Shown here piece after piece: positions 17,187 to 25,563 of a stretch of DNA of 51,068 nucleotides. The notes beneath the pieces are model-generated. The model had not been told where the DNA came from. It did no database searches and worked only from the letters and a program-made list of their open reading frames with translations. The DNA lies in assembly GCF_900091845.1 (NCBI RefSeq), contig NZ_FMCI01000243.1, positions 1 through 51,068 of the forward strand. Direction: 5' to 3'. The stretch comes from Streptomyces sp. SolWspMP-5a-2. Lineage in GTDB: Bacteria; Actinomycetota; Actinomycetes; Streptomycetales; Streptomycetaceae. A program made the translations under genes and the position numbers. Every line of letters begins with the position of its first letter. Position 1 is the first letter of the stretch.

Positions 17187-18235
17187 AGCTCCCGCTCCCG
17201 CCTGTCGTACCGACCGTCCCCGGCCGCGCCCGCCCCCGGCACACCGGCCGGGACCACTCCGTCATAGGCCGCCAGCGCCTCGCGCGCCGCCCGCCGGGCA
17301 CTCTCGGCGAGATCCGGCGGCGAGACGATCCGGCCGTCCCCGCCCAGCCGCAGCGCCAGCCGCCGCAACGACGCCGGGTCCGGTGTGCGCAGGGTGATGC
17401 GCAGCCCGCCGTCCGCCAGCTCGTCCGCGCTGTCGTGCGGGTAGTACTCCGCGACCCAGCGCCCCCCGGGCCCGACCTCGACGACCACCTCGGGATCCTC
17501 CGCCGCGGGCTGCACCAGCCCCTCGGAGAGATCACGCAGCTCCACCTCGGGCGGCGCCGACGGCTCGTCCAGGATCTTGATCTCCGCGACCCGGTCGAGA
17601 CGGAAGGTGCGCCGCGCCTCGGAACGCCTGCACCACGCCTCGACATAGGTGTGGCCGACGCTGACCAGGCGGATCGGGTCGATCTCCCGCTCGGTCACCT
17701 CGTCCCGCGCGGGCGAGTAGTAGCGGATCCACAGCCTGCGGCGCTCCGAGATCGCCCGGTCGACGTCCGCGAAGACCCCGCCCTCGGCCTCGAACGTCAC
17801 CGACAGCCGGGAACTGGCGCCCGCGGCCTCCCCCGCCGAGGTCTCCACCTTGGCCGTCGCCCGCAGCAGCGCCTGCCGGTCGCTCTCCCGCAGCCCCGGC
17901 AGCGTGGCGACGGCACGAGCGGCCACCAGCAGCGCCGTCGCCTCGTCGGCGGCCAGCCGCAGCGGCTCGGCGGCCTCCGCCGCCAGCGCCGCCGGGTTGT
18001 GCCACCAGATGCGCTCGCCGTCGGTGTCGATGTCCAGGAGATCGCCGCCCCGGAAGCTGGTGCCGCACATCGGCAGCACGTCCAGGTCGGAGACCAGCTC
18101 GTCCTCCGTCACCCCGAAGGCACGGGCGACGTCCTCGATCCGGGCGCCCGGACGCTCCCTCAGATACGTGACCAGCGAGAGCATCCGCCTCGTCTGGTCG
18201 ATGGCGTTGACCGCCCTGACCGGTCTGCCTGCCAC
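17183..18235 (-). CDS. pafC: PafC, WYL-domain transcriptional regulator
   Basis: The second half of the PafBC heterodimer. An N-terminal HTH (ARIEDVARAFGVTEDELVSDLD) is followed by a WYL domain (IRYYSPARDEVTEREIDPIR, HTYVEAWCRRSEARRTFRLD) and a WCX-like C-terminal domain. In mycobacteria PafBC activates LexA-independent DNA-damage genes. 350 aa is normal; GTG start 14 bases after pafB. Despite the paf name (proteasome accessory factor), it is not part of the ligation chemistry. Confidence 0.95.
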   Translation of the reverse strand: MAGRPVRAVNAIDQTRRMLSLVTYLRERPGARIEDVARAFGVTEDELVSDLDVLPMCGTSFRGGDLLDIDTDGERIWWHNPAALAAEAAEPLRLAADEATALLVAARAVATLPGLRESDRQALLRATAKVETSAGEAAGASSRLSVTFEAEGGVFADVDRAISERRRLWIRYYSPARDEVTEREIDPIRLVSVGHTYVEAWCRRSEARRTFRLDRVAEIKILDEPSAPPEVELRDLSEGLVQPAAEDPEVVVEVGPGGRWVAEYYPHDSADELADGGLRITLRTPDPASLRRLALRLGGDGRIVSPPDLAESARRAAREALAAYDGVVPAGVPGAGAAGDGRYDRREREL

Positions 18236-18249
18236 TGTGCTCCGCCCCC

Positions 18250-19203
18250 TCAGCCCTTGGCCACGGCCCGCAGCCGGTCCACCACGTCGGCCCGCAGCTC
18301 AGCGGGCTCCAGGACCACCACGTCCGCACCGAACTCCACCAGCCACGCGTCGAGCCCGTGGCCGTACGGAATCTCCAACTCGTCCCAGCCGTCACCGAGT
18401 TCCCGGACCACCGTGGCTTTCGCCCGAAGGGGGTACCCGGCGTCCGCGCGCAGCCGGATCACCGCCGACCGGTCGGCCGTCTCCCCCGCCCATCCCGCCA
18501 CCGTGTCCCGGACGGTGACCACGTCGGGCACCTCCGCGGTGAACAGGCCGTTGCGGCTGCGCACCCGCCCGGTGATCCGCGACAGCCGGAAGACCCGCTC
18601 CGCACCCCGGTCGCGGTCCCAGCCCGCGAGGTACCAGTGACCGCGCCAGCACTCCAGCGCCCACGGCTCCACCTGGCGCGGCTCCGGCCGCGCCGCGGTC
18701 GCCTTCCGGTAGTCGAACACGACGGGCCGACGGTCCCGGCAGGCCAGCATCAGCGGCTCGAACGCCGCCTCGTGAACCGGGATGCGCGGTTCGAGGGCGC
18801 CGTGCGCCTCGTACGGATCGACGTCCTCGGGCAGCCCGGCCGCCCGCAGCTTCTGCAGCGCGCCACTTGCGGCACCGGCGAGCCGCGCCTGCTGCCACAC
18901 CTTCGCGACCAGACCGAGCGCGGCCGCCTCCTCGGCGTCCAGCGAGATGGGCGGCAGCCGGTTGCTGTCCCGGCGGGCCCGGTACCCCGTCTCGCCGTCC
19001 AGGTTCTCCACGGTCTCGATGACCAGGCCCAGTTCGCGCAGATCGTCCTTGTCGCGCTCGAACATCCGGTTGAAGGAGTCGTCGCTGCCCGCCTCCAGAT
19101 AGGCCTCGAGCGACTCGCGCAGCTCGCGCTTGCTGAGCGGGCGCCGCGTCCCGAGCAGACACAGCGCCAGGTTCATCAGCCGCTCGGCCTTGGCAATGGC
19201 CAT
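18250..19203 (-). CDS. pafB: PafB, WYL-domain transcriptional regulator
   Basis: Partner of PafC, with an N-terminal HTH (RPLSKRELRESLEAYLEAGS), a WYL domain containing PWALECWRGHWYLAGWDRDR and FRLSRITG, and a C-terminal WCX domain. 317 aa is normal. ATG start preceded by a short leader and the FKBP terminator. It is first in a likely operon pafB-pafC-zinc ribbon-small membrane protein, possibly reading on to tatAC. Confidence 0.95.
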   Translation of the reverse strand: MAIAKAERLMNLALCLLGTRRPLSKRELRESLEAYLEAGSDDSFNRMFERDKDDLRELGLVIETVENLDGETGYRARRDSNRLPPISLDAEEAAALGLVAKVWQQARLAGAASGALQKLRAAGLPEDVDPYEAHGALEPRIPVHEAAFEPLMLACRDRRPVVFDYRKATAARPEPRQVEPWALECWRGHWYLAGWDRDRGAERVFRLSRITGRVRSRNGLFTAEVPDVVTVRDTVAGWAGETADRSAVIRLRADAGYPLRAKATVVRELGDGWDELEIPYGHGLDAWLVEFGADVVVLEPAELRADVVDRLRAVAKG

Positions 19204-19276
19204 CGACGCCCTACGCCTTCCCTATGGTGCTTGTCAGCGTCGACCGTACCGCCCCGGCGGGACACGACAAAGCGGA

Positions 19277-19304
19277 GGGCCCATGCCTGGTCAGGCATGG
19301 GCCC
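19277..19304 (-). terminator. Terminator of the FKBP isomerase gene
   Basis: GGGCCCATGCCTG (19277-19289) and CAGGCATGGGCCC (19292-19304) form a perfect 13-base hairpin 28 bases beyond the FKBP stop on the minus strand. It separates the FKBP gene from pafB. Confidence 0.85.
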
Positions 19305-19332
19305 CGGGTGATCGGCTCCGATCGGATCCCGC

Positions 19333-19704
19333 TCAGACTCCGAGCAGGTCCACGATGAAGATCAGCGTCTCACCGGGCTGGATCGCCGGGGTCGGGCTCT
19401 GGTTCCCGTAGGCGAGGTGCGCCGGAATGGTCAGCTGGCGACGGCCGCCGACCTTCATGCCCTGCACGCCCTGGTCCCAGCCCTTGATGACCCGGCCGCC
19501 GCCCAGCGGGAAACGGAACGGCTGGTTGCGGTTCCAGCTCGCGTCGAACTCCTCGCCGGTGCTGAAAGCGACACCGACGTAGTGGACGGTGACGGTGTGA
19601 CCGGCCGCGGCCACCTCGCCGTCGCCCTCCCAGATGTCCTTGATCTCGAGGTCCGCCGGCGGCTCGCCGCCCGGGAAGTCGATCTCGGGCTTCTCGATGC
19701 TCAC
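19333..19704 (-). CDS. FKBP-type peptidyl-prolyl isomerase, cytoplasmic
   Basis: A single-domain FKBP isomerase of 123 aa that catalyses cis-trans isomerisation of Xaa-Pro bonds. Visible FKBP motifs are VHYVGVAFSTGEEFDASWNR, GRVIKGWDQGVQGMKVGGRR and IPAHLAYGNQ, ending in the short strand LIFIVDLL. GTG start, no signal peptide, so cytoplasmic. It lies 60 bases downstream of the lipoprotein FKBP gene in the same direction. Confidence 0.95.
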   Translation of the reverse strand: MSIEKPEIDFPGGEPPADLEIKDIWEGDGEVAAAGHTVTVHYVGVAFSTGEEFDASWNRNQPFRFPLGGGRVIKGWDQGVQGMKVGGRRQLTIPAHLAYGNQSPTPAIQPGETLIFIVDLLGV

Positions 19705-19764
19705 GTCTCTAGCTCCTGCTTGGTCTGCGGTGGGGCAACGGTCACAGTCTTACATCCCACGACG

Positions 19765-20769
19765 TCACATCTTCGCCAGGATGTCCACCGAGAACACCAG
19801 CACCGAGTCCTTCTTGATGCCGCTGCCCGACGGCGGGCTGTCGCCGTAGCCCAGCGCGGGGGGAATGACGATGAGGACCCGGCTACCCACCTTCTTGCCG
19901 GTCAGACCCTGCGCCCACCCCTTGACGACCTGCTGGAGCGAGAACGACGTCAGCGTGTTCCTGCTGTACGTCGAGTCGAACTCCTTGCCGGTGTCCCACA
20001 GCACGCCCTTGTACTGCACCAGGACGGTGCTGTCGGCGCCGACCTCCTCGCCGTCGCCCTCGATGACGTAGTCCGCCACCAGCTTCGACGGCGCGTCCGT
20101 CTTCGGGATGTCGATCGACGGGGCCTTGCCGTCCGTGTTGGTCCCGACCTTCGGCAGCTTCGCGTCGCCCTGCGCGACGTCCTTGCCCTTCGCCGAACTC
20201 TTCGCGTTGAACGTGTCCTTGACGTCCACCACGAACACCAGAGTGTCCGTGCCCTTGATCCCCGCCTGCGTGTTGCCCTGCGCGCCGTAACCCCAGGTCG
20301 GCGGCACCGAGAACTCGACCCGGCTCCCGGCCTTCTTCCCGGCCAGCGCGTAACGCCAGCCGTCGATGATCGTGCCCTGCGCGAGCTGGATCAGCAGCGG
20401 CGTCTTGCGGTCGTAGGAGTTGTCGAACACCTTGGCCGAGGACCACACCTGACCCAGGTAGTTGGCCTGGATGTAGTCGTTCTCCGCGACCGGCTTCCCG
20501 CCGCCCGCGATCACCGTCTTCACCGCGAGCTGCTTCGACGGGTCGCCGCTGCCCTTCGCGACCGTCGGCTTCTCGTCGAACTTCGTCCCCGCCGTGATGG
20601 CCGGCAGCGGCCCGTCGACGATCTTCGGCGGCGGCGCGGCGGACGCCGAGGCGGAGGCGGACGGCGACGCGCTGTCGGCGGGCTTGCTCGCGTCGGACTT
20701 GTCGTCGCCGCATCCGGCGAGCGCGACAAGTCCGGTCGGTACGGCAATCAGGAGTGAGCGTCGGCGCAC
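19765..20769 (-). CDS. Tandem-domain FKBP isomerase lipoprotein
   Basis: A 334-residue surface isomerase. A signal sequence ends in the lipobox LAGC (about residues 17-20), followed by a Ser/Ala/Pro linker and two FKBP domains. The first contains YLGQVWSSAKVFDNSYDR, IDGWRYALAGKKAGSR and PPTWGYGAQG; the second contains VQYKGVLWDTGKEFDSTYSR, VKGWAQGLTGKKVGSRV and PPALGYGD. Both keep the central Gly-Trp pocket. GTG start. It probably assists folding of exported proteins on the outer side of the membrane. Confidence 0.93.
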   Translation of the reverse strand: MRRRSLLIAVPTGLVALAGCGDDKSDASKPADSASPSASASASAAPPPKIVDGPLPAITAGTKFDEKPTVAKGSGDPSKQLAVKTVIAGGGKPVAENDYIQANYLGQVWSSAKVFDNSYDRKTPLLIQLAQGTIIDGWRYALAGKKAGSRVEFSVPPTWGYGAQGNTQAGIKGTDTLVFVVDVKDTFNAKSSAKGKDVAQGDAKLPKVGTNTDGKAPSIDIPKTDAPSKLVADYVIEGDGEEVGADSTVLVQYKGVLWDTGKEFDSTYSRNTLTSFSLQQVVKGWAQGLTGKKVGSRVLIVIPPALGYGDSPPSGSGIKKDSVLVFSVDILAKM

Positions 20770-20831
20770 GGTGGGGGCCTCAATCGATTGGATCTTGCGG
20801 ATGACGTGCGCGCAACTCTACGACGTGAGAA

Positions 20832-20860
20832 GGGCGCCGCACTGAAAACGTGCGACGCCC
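20832..20860 (-). terminator. Terminator of pafA
   Basis: GGGCG-C-CGCAC (20832-20842) pairs with GTGCG-A-CGCCC (20850-20860), with one mismatch and an A-rich seven-base loop, about 45 bases past the pafA stop on the minus strand. Confidence 0.6.
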
Positions 20861-20904
20861 GTGTTGCGTTCCGGTCCTTCACCGGATCGCGTTGCCCACC
20901 CCGA

Positions 20905-22266
20905 TCACATTCCCGCGATCAGCTTCTCCACCCGGTCGTCCACCGACCGGAACGGGTCCTTGCACAACACCGTGCGCTGCGCCTGGTCGTTGAGCTTCAG
21001 ATGGACCCAGTCGACGGTGAAGTCCCGCCGCTGTTCCTGAGCCCGCCGGATGAAGTCGCCGCGCAGCCGCGCCCGAGTGGTCTGCGGCGGAACCGACTTG
21101 CCCTCGAAGATCTTCAAGTCGTCGCAGATCCGCGCCGCTTGGCCCTTCCTCTCCAGGAGGTAGTAAAGGCCCCGACGACGGTGGATGTCGTGATACGCGA
21201 GGTCTATCTGCGCGACCCGCGGATGCGACATGGTCATGTTGTGCTTGGCCCGGTACCGCTCGATCAGCTTGTACTTCATGACCCAGTCGATCTCGGTGCC
21301 GATCCGGTCGAGATCCTCCGCCTCGATCGAGTCCAGCGTGCGGCCCCACAGCTCCAGGACCTGCTCGACCGTGCCGGTGCGGATCCCGCGGCGCTCGCAG
21401 AAGTCCACGGCCTTCTCGTAGTACTCCCGCTGCACCTCCAGCGCCGAGGCCTCCCGGCCGCTGGCGAGGCGCACCTTGCGCCGCCCGGTGATGTCGTGGC
21501 TGACCTCGCGGATCGCCCGGATCGGGTTCTCCAGCGTCAGATCCCGCATCACCGTGCCCGCTTCGATCATGCGCAGCACCAGATCGGTCGCGCCGACCTT
21601 CAGGAGCATCGTCGTCTCGGACATGTTCGAGTCGCCCACGATCACATGCAGGCGACGGTAGCGCTCGGCGTCGGCGTGCGGCTCGTCACGCGTGTTGATG
21701 ATCGGCCGGGAACGCGTCGTCGCCGAGGAGACGCCCTCCCAGATGTGCTCCGCGCGCTGGCTGACGCAGTACACCGCGCCCCGGGGCGTCTGCAGCACCT
21801 TGCCCGCACCGCACAGGAGCTGCCTCGTGACGAGGAACGGAATCAGGATGTCCGCGAGTCGCGAGAACTCCCCGTGCCGCGCCACGAGGTAGTTCTCGTG
21901 ACACCCGTAGGAGTTGCCCGCCGAGTCGGTGTTGTTCTTGAAGAGGTAGACGTCGCCCGCGATTCCTTCCTCGTGCAGGCGTCGTTCGGCATCTACCAGG
22001 AGTCCTTCGAGAATGCGCTCGCCGGCCTTGTCGTGGGTGACCAGTTCGGTCACGTTGTCACATTCGGGTGTGGCGTATTCCGGATGTGATCCCACGTCGA
22101 GATAGAGGCGTGCGCCGTTTCGCAGAAAGACATTGCTGCTGCGGCCCCATGACACGACACGGCGGAAGAGGTACCGCGCCACCTCGTCAGGCGACAGGCG
22201 GCGCTGTCCCCTGAACGTGCACGTGACGCCGTACTCGTTCTCCAGCCCGAAAATGCGGCGGTCCAT
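20905..22266 (-). CDS. pafA: PafA, proteasome accessory factor: Pup-protein ligase
   Basis: The protein ligates the C-terminal glutamate of Pup to substrate lysines using ATP. The carboxylate-amine ligase fold is shown by RIFGLENEYGV at the N-terminus, GARLYLDVGSHPEYATPE (with the Asp needed for catalysis), YLFKNNTDSAGNSYGCHENYL and NTRDEPHADAERYRRLHVI. 453 aa is the normal length. It starts only 9 bases after the MFS transporter gene, so the two are probably co-transcribed even though their functions look unrelated. Confidence 0.97.
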   Translation of the reverse strand: MDRRIFGLENEYGVTCTFRGQRRLSPDEVARYLFRRVVSWGRSSNVFLRNGARLYLDVGSHPEYATPECDNVTELVTHDKAGERILEGLLVDAERRLHEEGIAGDVYLFKNNTDSAGNSYGCHENYLVARHGEFSRLADILIPFLVTRQLLCGAGKVLQTPRGAVYCVSQRAEHIWEGVSSATTRSRPIINTRDEPHADAERYRRLHVIVGDSNMSETTMLLKVGATDLVLRMIEAGTVMRDLTLENPIRAIREVSHDITGRRKVRLASGREASALEVQREYYEKAVDFCERRGIRTGTVEQVLELWGRTLDSIEAEDLDRIGTEIDWVMKYKLIERYRAKHNMTMSHPRVAQIDLAYHDIHRRRGLYYLLERKGQAARICDDLKIFEGKSVPPQTTRARLRGDFIRRAQEQRRDFTVDWVHLKLNDQAQRTVLCKDPFRSVDDRVEKLIAGM

Positions 22267-22275
22267 GACTGAACA

Positions 22276-23535
22276 TTACGCCCGATCACCCGAGCTGAAA
22301 CGGGGTTCGACAGCACGGTTTGGATCATTTTCCGATGAAGCCGCGACAACCACCCGCCCCGCGGGACCCGACAGCACCCGCGTCGTGACCAGCAGGACCA
22401 GCAACGACACTCCCCCGGCCAGCCCCGGCACCACGAAGCCCCACCGCGCCCCGCCCGCCTCCACGACCGGCCCCGCGAGACCCGTACCCACCGACGCCCC
22501 CACCGTGAACGTCGTCACCAGCCACGAGAACGCCTCCGTGACCGTCCCCGCCGGAGCGTGCCGGTCCACCAGCACGAACGCGCACGCGAGCGCCGGCGCC
22601 AGGAACACCCCCGCCAGCGCCGACAGCAGCACCATCCACACCGCGCCCGGCATCAGCGTCAGCGGCAGGTAACACACCGCCAGCAGCGCCACCAGCGCCT
22701 GCAACCGCCGCGCCGGGGACCCCGTCCACCGGCGCGCCCCGTAGACCCCGCCCCCGACCAGCGCGCCCAGCCCGAGCGCCGCCATCAGCCAGCCGTACAC
22801 CGCGTCACCCCCGTGCGCGTCCGCGTACGGCACCGACGCCACCGTGATGGACCCGAGCGCGATCCCCACGAACAGGAACGCCCCCAGCAGCGCCAGCAGC
22901 CCGGACGAACGCAGCGCGCCCAGCCAGTGCGCCTCCCTCGGCTCCGAGCGCCACGCGCGCGACGGCGGCGACACCACCACCGAGAGCGCCCCCAGCACCC
23001 CGATCCCGTTGAGCACCAGCAGGGCCGCCTGCGCCGACCACAGCGACGTGCACAGGGTCACCAGCAGCGGCCCGACGGTGAACATGACCTCCTGCGCCAC
23101 GGCGTCCATCGCGTACGCCGTGTGCACCCGCTCCTCCTCGCCGAGGACGTGCGGCCACAGCGCCCGCAGCCCGCCCTCCAGAGGCGGCGTGAACAGTCCC
23201 GCGGCCGCCACCGCGAGATGGGCGAGCCAGAGCCGGTCGGTGCCGAGGAACGCGAACGCGGCCATCGCCAGGGCCGAGACCACCGCCGCGGGCAACTGGA
23301 CCCGGGGCTGCCCCCGCAGGTCGACCAGCCGCCCGAGCAGCGGCTGCCCGACGGCGTTCGCCACCCCGTAGACCGCCGCGAGCGCGCCCGCGAGGCTGTA
23401 ACTGCCGCCCTCCGCCCGCACGAACAGCACGATCGCGATCGCCGCGGTGGCGTTCGGCAGCCGCCCCACCAGCGTCCCCACCAGAAGCCGGGTCGCGTGC
23501 CGCGCCCTGAGGATCTCCAGATACCCCGTGGCCAT
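22276..23535 (-). CDS. MFS transporter
   Basis: A twelve-helix major facilitator superfamily permease of 419 aa, with the loop 2-3 motif GQPLLGRLVDLRGQP after about 65 residues and a polar C-terminal tail. Efflux is more likely than uptake by similarity to drug or sugar exporters, but the substrate is not known. It is divergent from a LacI-type regulator with a shared 121-base intergenic region carrying a palindrome, and is followed by pafA 9 bases later. Confidence 0.9.
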   Translation of the reverse strand: MATGYLEILRARHATRLLVGTLVGRLPNATAAIAIVLFVRAEGGSYSLAGALAAVYGVANAVGQPLLGRLVDLRGQPRVQLPAAVVSALAMAAFAFLGTDRLWLAHLAVAAAGLFTPPLEGGLRALWPHVLGEEERVHTAYAMDAVAQEVMFTVGPLLVTLCTSLWSAQAALLVLNGIGVLGALSVVVSPPSRAWRSEPREAHWLGALRSSGLLALLGAFLFVGIALGSITVASVPYADAHGGDAVYGWLMAALGLGALVGGGVYGARRWTGSPARRLQALVALLAVCYLPLTLMPGAVWMVLLSALAGVFLAPALACAFVLVDRHAPAGTVTEAFSWLVTTFTVGASVGTGLAGPVVEAGGARWGFVVPGLAGGVSLLVLLVTTRVLSGPAGRVVVAASSENDPNRAVEPRFSSGDRA

Positions 23536-23584
23536 GTCCCGACCCTCCAGGTCACCGCGGGCGCCCGCCTCCGGCGCTCACGTT

Positions 23585-23613
23585 GTACGTATAACTTCGG
23601 CTCCTATACGTAC
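23585..23613. promoter_or_regulatory. Operator between MFS and LacI-type genes
   Basis: GTACGTATA and TATACGTAC are perfect nine-base inverted arms separated by 11 bases. Each arm contains the six-base palindrome TACGTA (23586-23591 and 23607-23612), and the two centres are 21 bases apart, about two helical turns. It lies between the divergent starts (23535 and 23657) and is the probable binding site of the neighbouring LacI-family protein. Confidence 0.6.
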
Positions 23614-23656
23614 CATGTGCGCTGTTCACGAGTCCATACGAAGGAGCGTCCCGACG

Positions 23657-24672
23657 GTGGCACCAGGCAGCACCCGACCCACCAGCAGGGACGTCGCCCA
23701 GGCCGCGGGCGTCTCCCAGGCCGCCGTCTCCCTGGTCCTCGGCGACAAGTGGCGCGGCCGGGTCTCCGAACCCACCGCGCAGCGGGTCCGCGAGGCCGCC
23801 CGCGACCTCGGCTACCGCCCCAACCTCGCCGCCCGCAACCTCCGCCTCGGCAGCACCCGCACCGTGCTCCTCGTCGTCCCGGCCCTCACCACCGAGTTCT
23901 TCGCCGGCGTCTACACCGGCGCCGCCCGGGTCGCCGCCGACCACGGCTTCGGCGTCGTCCTCTACCCCTCCCCCGAGGGCGTCGGACCCGCCCGCGACCC
24001 CTTCGCCTCCGCACAGGCCGCCCTCGACGGCGTCATCGCCTCCTCCATGGCCGCCGACGCCCTCACCGCCATCCGCGGCGACCAACTCCCTCTCGTCATG
24101 CTCGACAGCGACCCCGACGGCAGCCTCGGCGCCGCCACCGTCAACCTCGACATCGCCGACGGCGTCCGCCAGGTCGCCGACCACCTCCTCGCCCTCGGCC
24201 ACCGCCGCTTCCTGCACCTCGCCGCCGACATCCCCTCCTGGACCTTCGACGTCCGCGCCCGCGAACTCGCCGCCCGCCTCGCCACCACCCCCGGCACCAC
24301 CCTGCGCACCGCCCCCGCGGCCATCTCCATCGACGACGCCCTCGCCGCCGCCGCGACCGCCCTCGCCGCACCCGGCCCCGCCCGACCGCGATCGTCTGCG
24401 ACGACGACAAACTCGCCGCCAGCGCCTACAAGGCCGCCCGCCGCCTGGGCCTGCGCATCCCCGACGACGTCTCCGTCACCGGTCTCGACGACCTCGCCCT
24501 CGCCACCGCGCTCGACCCCGAACTCACCACCGTCCGGCTCGACGCCGAACTCTTCGGCGAACACGGCATGACCGCCCTCCTCGCCGTCCTGGAGGGCCGC
24601 GCACCCACCGCGGGCGACATCCCCGTCGAACTCGTCGTACGGGGCTCCACGGCACCCCCGGGCGCCCCCTGA
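23657..24672 (+). pseudogene. LacI-family transcriptional regulator with an apparent frameshift
   Basis: The GTG at 23657 has AAGGAG ten bases upstream. The N-terminal HTH reads TSRDVAQAAGVSQAAVSLVL, and the periplasmic-binding-like effector domain starts at RTVLLVVPALTTEFFAGVY. The frame is normal until about 24376-24384, where C-runs (CCCC, CCC) lie; after this the family C-terminus (TAIVCDDDKLAASAYKAARR, then DDVSVTGLDDLALATALDPE) continues in the -1 frame to the TGA at 24672. One added C gives a continuous protein of about 338 aa, the usual LacI length. As it stands the first frame runs to 24571 with an unrelated tail. It may be a sequencing error or a real loss; the intact flanks favour an error. 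Confidence 0.75.
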
Positions 24673-24680
24673 ACACACGA

Positions 24681-24709
24681 GTGCCCCGGCCGTCCCACGA
24701 CCGGGGCAC
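24681..24709. terminator. Bidirectional terminator between the LacI-type gene and prcA
   Basis: GTGCCCCGG (24681-24689) pairs with CCGGGGCAC (24701-24709), with an inner CGT/ACG stem. It sits between the convergent LacI-type gene (ends 24672, plus) and prcA (ends 24747, minus) and can serve both. Confidence 0.75.
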
Positions 24710-24746
24710 CGCACACCTCACCGACGCGGCCAGAGCCGCCCCGTGG

Positions 24747-25505
24747 CTACGAGTCCTCCGACTCCTCGCCCTCGCCCTCCTCGGCCTCCGCCGCGGTCGA
24801 AGCGCCGTTCGCCTCCAGCAGCCGGTCCAGCTGACGACCGGTGATCCGCCGGAACTTCCGCTTCTGCGGCCGCGTACGGTCGAGCACCGCGACCTCCAGA
24901 CGCTCGTTCGGGATCTCCCGCTGCGAACCGCTCGACTCCCGCGACAGCGCCTGCACCGCCAGCTTCAGCGCCTCCGCCAGGCTCATGCCGTCCTGGTGCC
25001 GCTGGTCCAGATAGGTGCTGATCAACTCGGCGTTGCCGCCCACCGCGACCGAGCCGTGCTCGTCCACGATGGAACCGTCGTGCGGCAGCCGGTAGATCTG
25101 ATCGCCCTCGGGGGTGTCCCCCACCTCGGCCACGACCAGCTCCACCTCGTACGGCTTCTCGGCCGCGCTGGAGAAGATCGTGCCCAGCGTCTGCGCGTAC
25201 ACGTTCGCCAGACCACGGGCCGTCACGTCGTCCCGGTCGTAGGTGTAACCCCGCAGATCCGCGTAGCGCACACCGCCGATCCGCAGGTTCTCGTACTCGT
25301 TGTACTTGCCGGCGGCCGCGAAGCCGATCCGGTCGTAGATCTCGCTGAACTTGTGCAGCGCGCGGGACGGGTTCTCGCCGACGAAGACGATGCCGTCGGC
25401 GTACTGCAGCACGACCAGGCTGCGACCACGTGCGATGCCCTTGCGGGCGTACTCCGCCCGGTCGGCCATCGCCTGCTGGGGTGAGACATAGAACGGCGTC
25501 GACAC
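24747..25505 (-). CDS. prcA: 20S proteasome alpha subunit PrcA
   Basis: A structural ring subunit of the actinobacterial 20S proteasome that gates entry to the chamber and docks the Arc/Mpa ATPase. The N-terminal YVSPQQAMADRAEYARKGIA is the family start, and the core GIVFVGENPSRALHKFSEIYDR lacks a catalytic Thr as expected for alpha. The acidic tail EAEEGEGEESEDS ends the 252 aa protein. GTG start, 58 bases after prcB. Confidence 0.97.
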   Translation of the reverse strand: MSTPFYVSPQQAMADRAEYARKGIARGRSLVVLQYADGIVFVGENPSRALHKFSEIYDRIGFAAAGKYNEYENLRIGGVRYADLRGYTYDRDDVTARGLANVYAQTLGTIFSSAAEKPYEVELVVAEVGDTPEGDQIYRLPHDGSIVDEHGSVAVGGNAELISTYLDQRHQDGMSLAEALKLAVQALSRESSGSQREIPNERLEVAVLDRTRPQKRKFRRITGRQLDRLLEANGASTAAEAEEGEGEESEDS

Positions 25506-25563
25506 CGGTTATCCGTCCCTTTCTGTCAGAGTCACTTGATCACCGTCGAAGGACCGATCGGGG

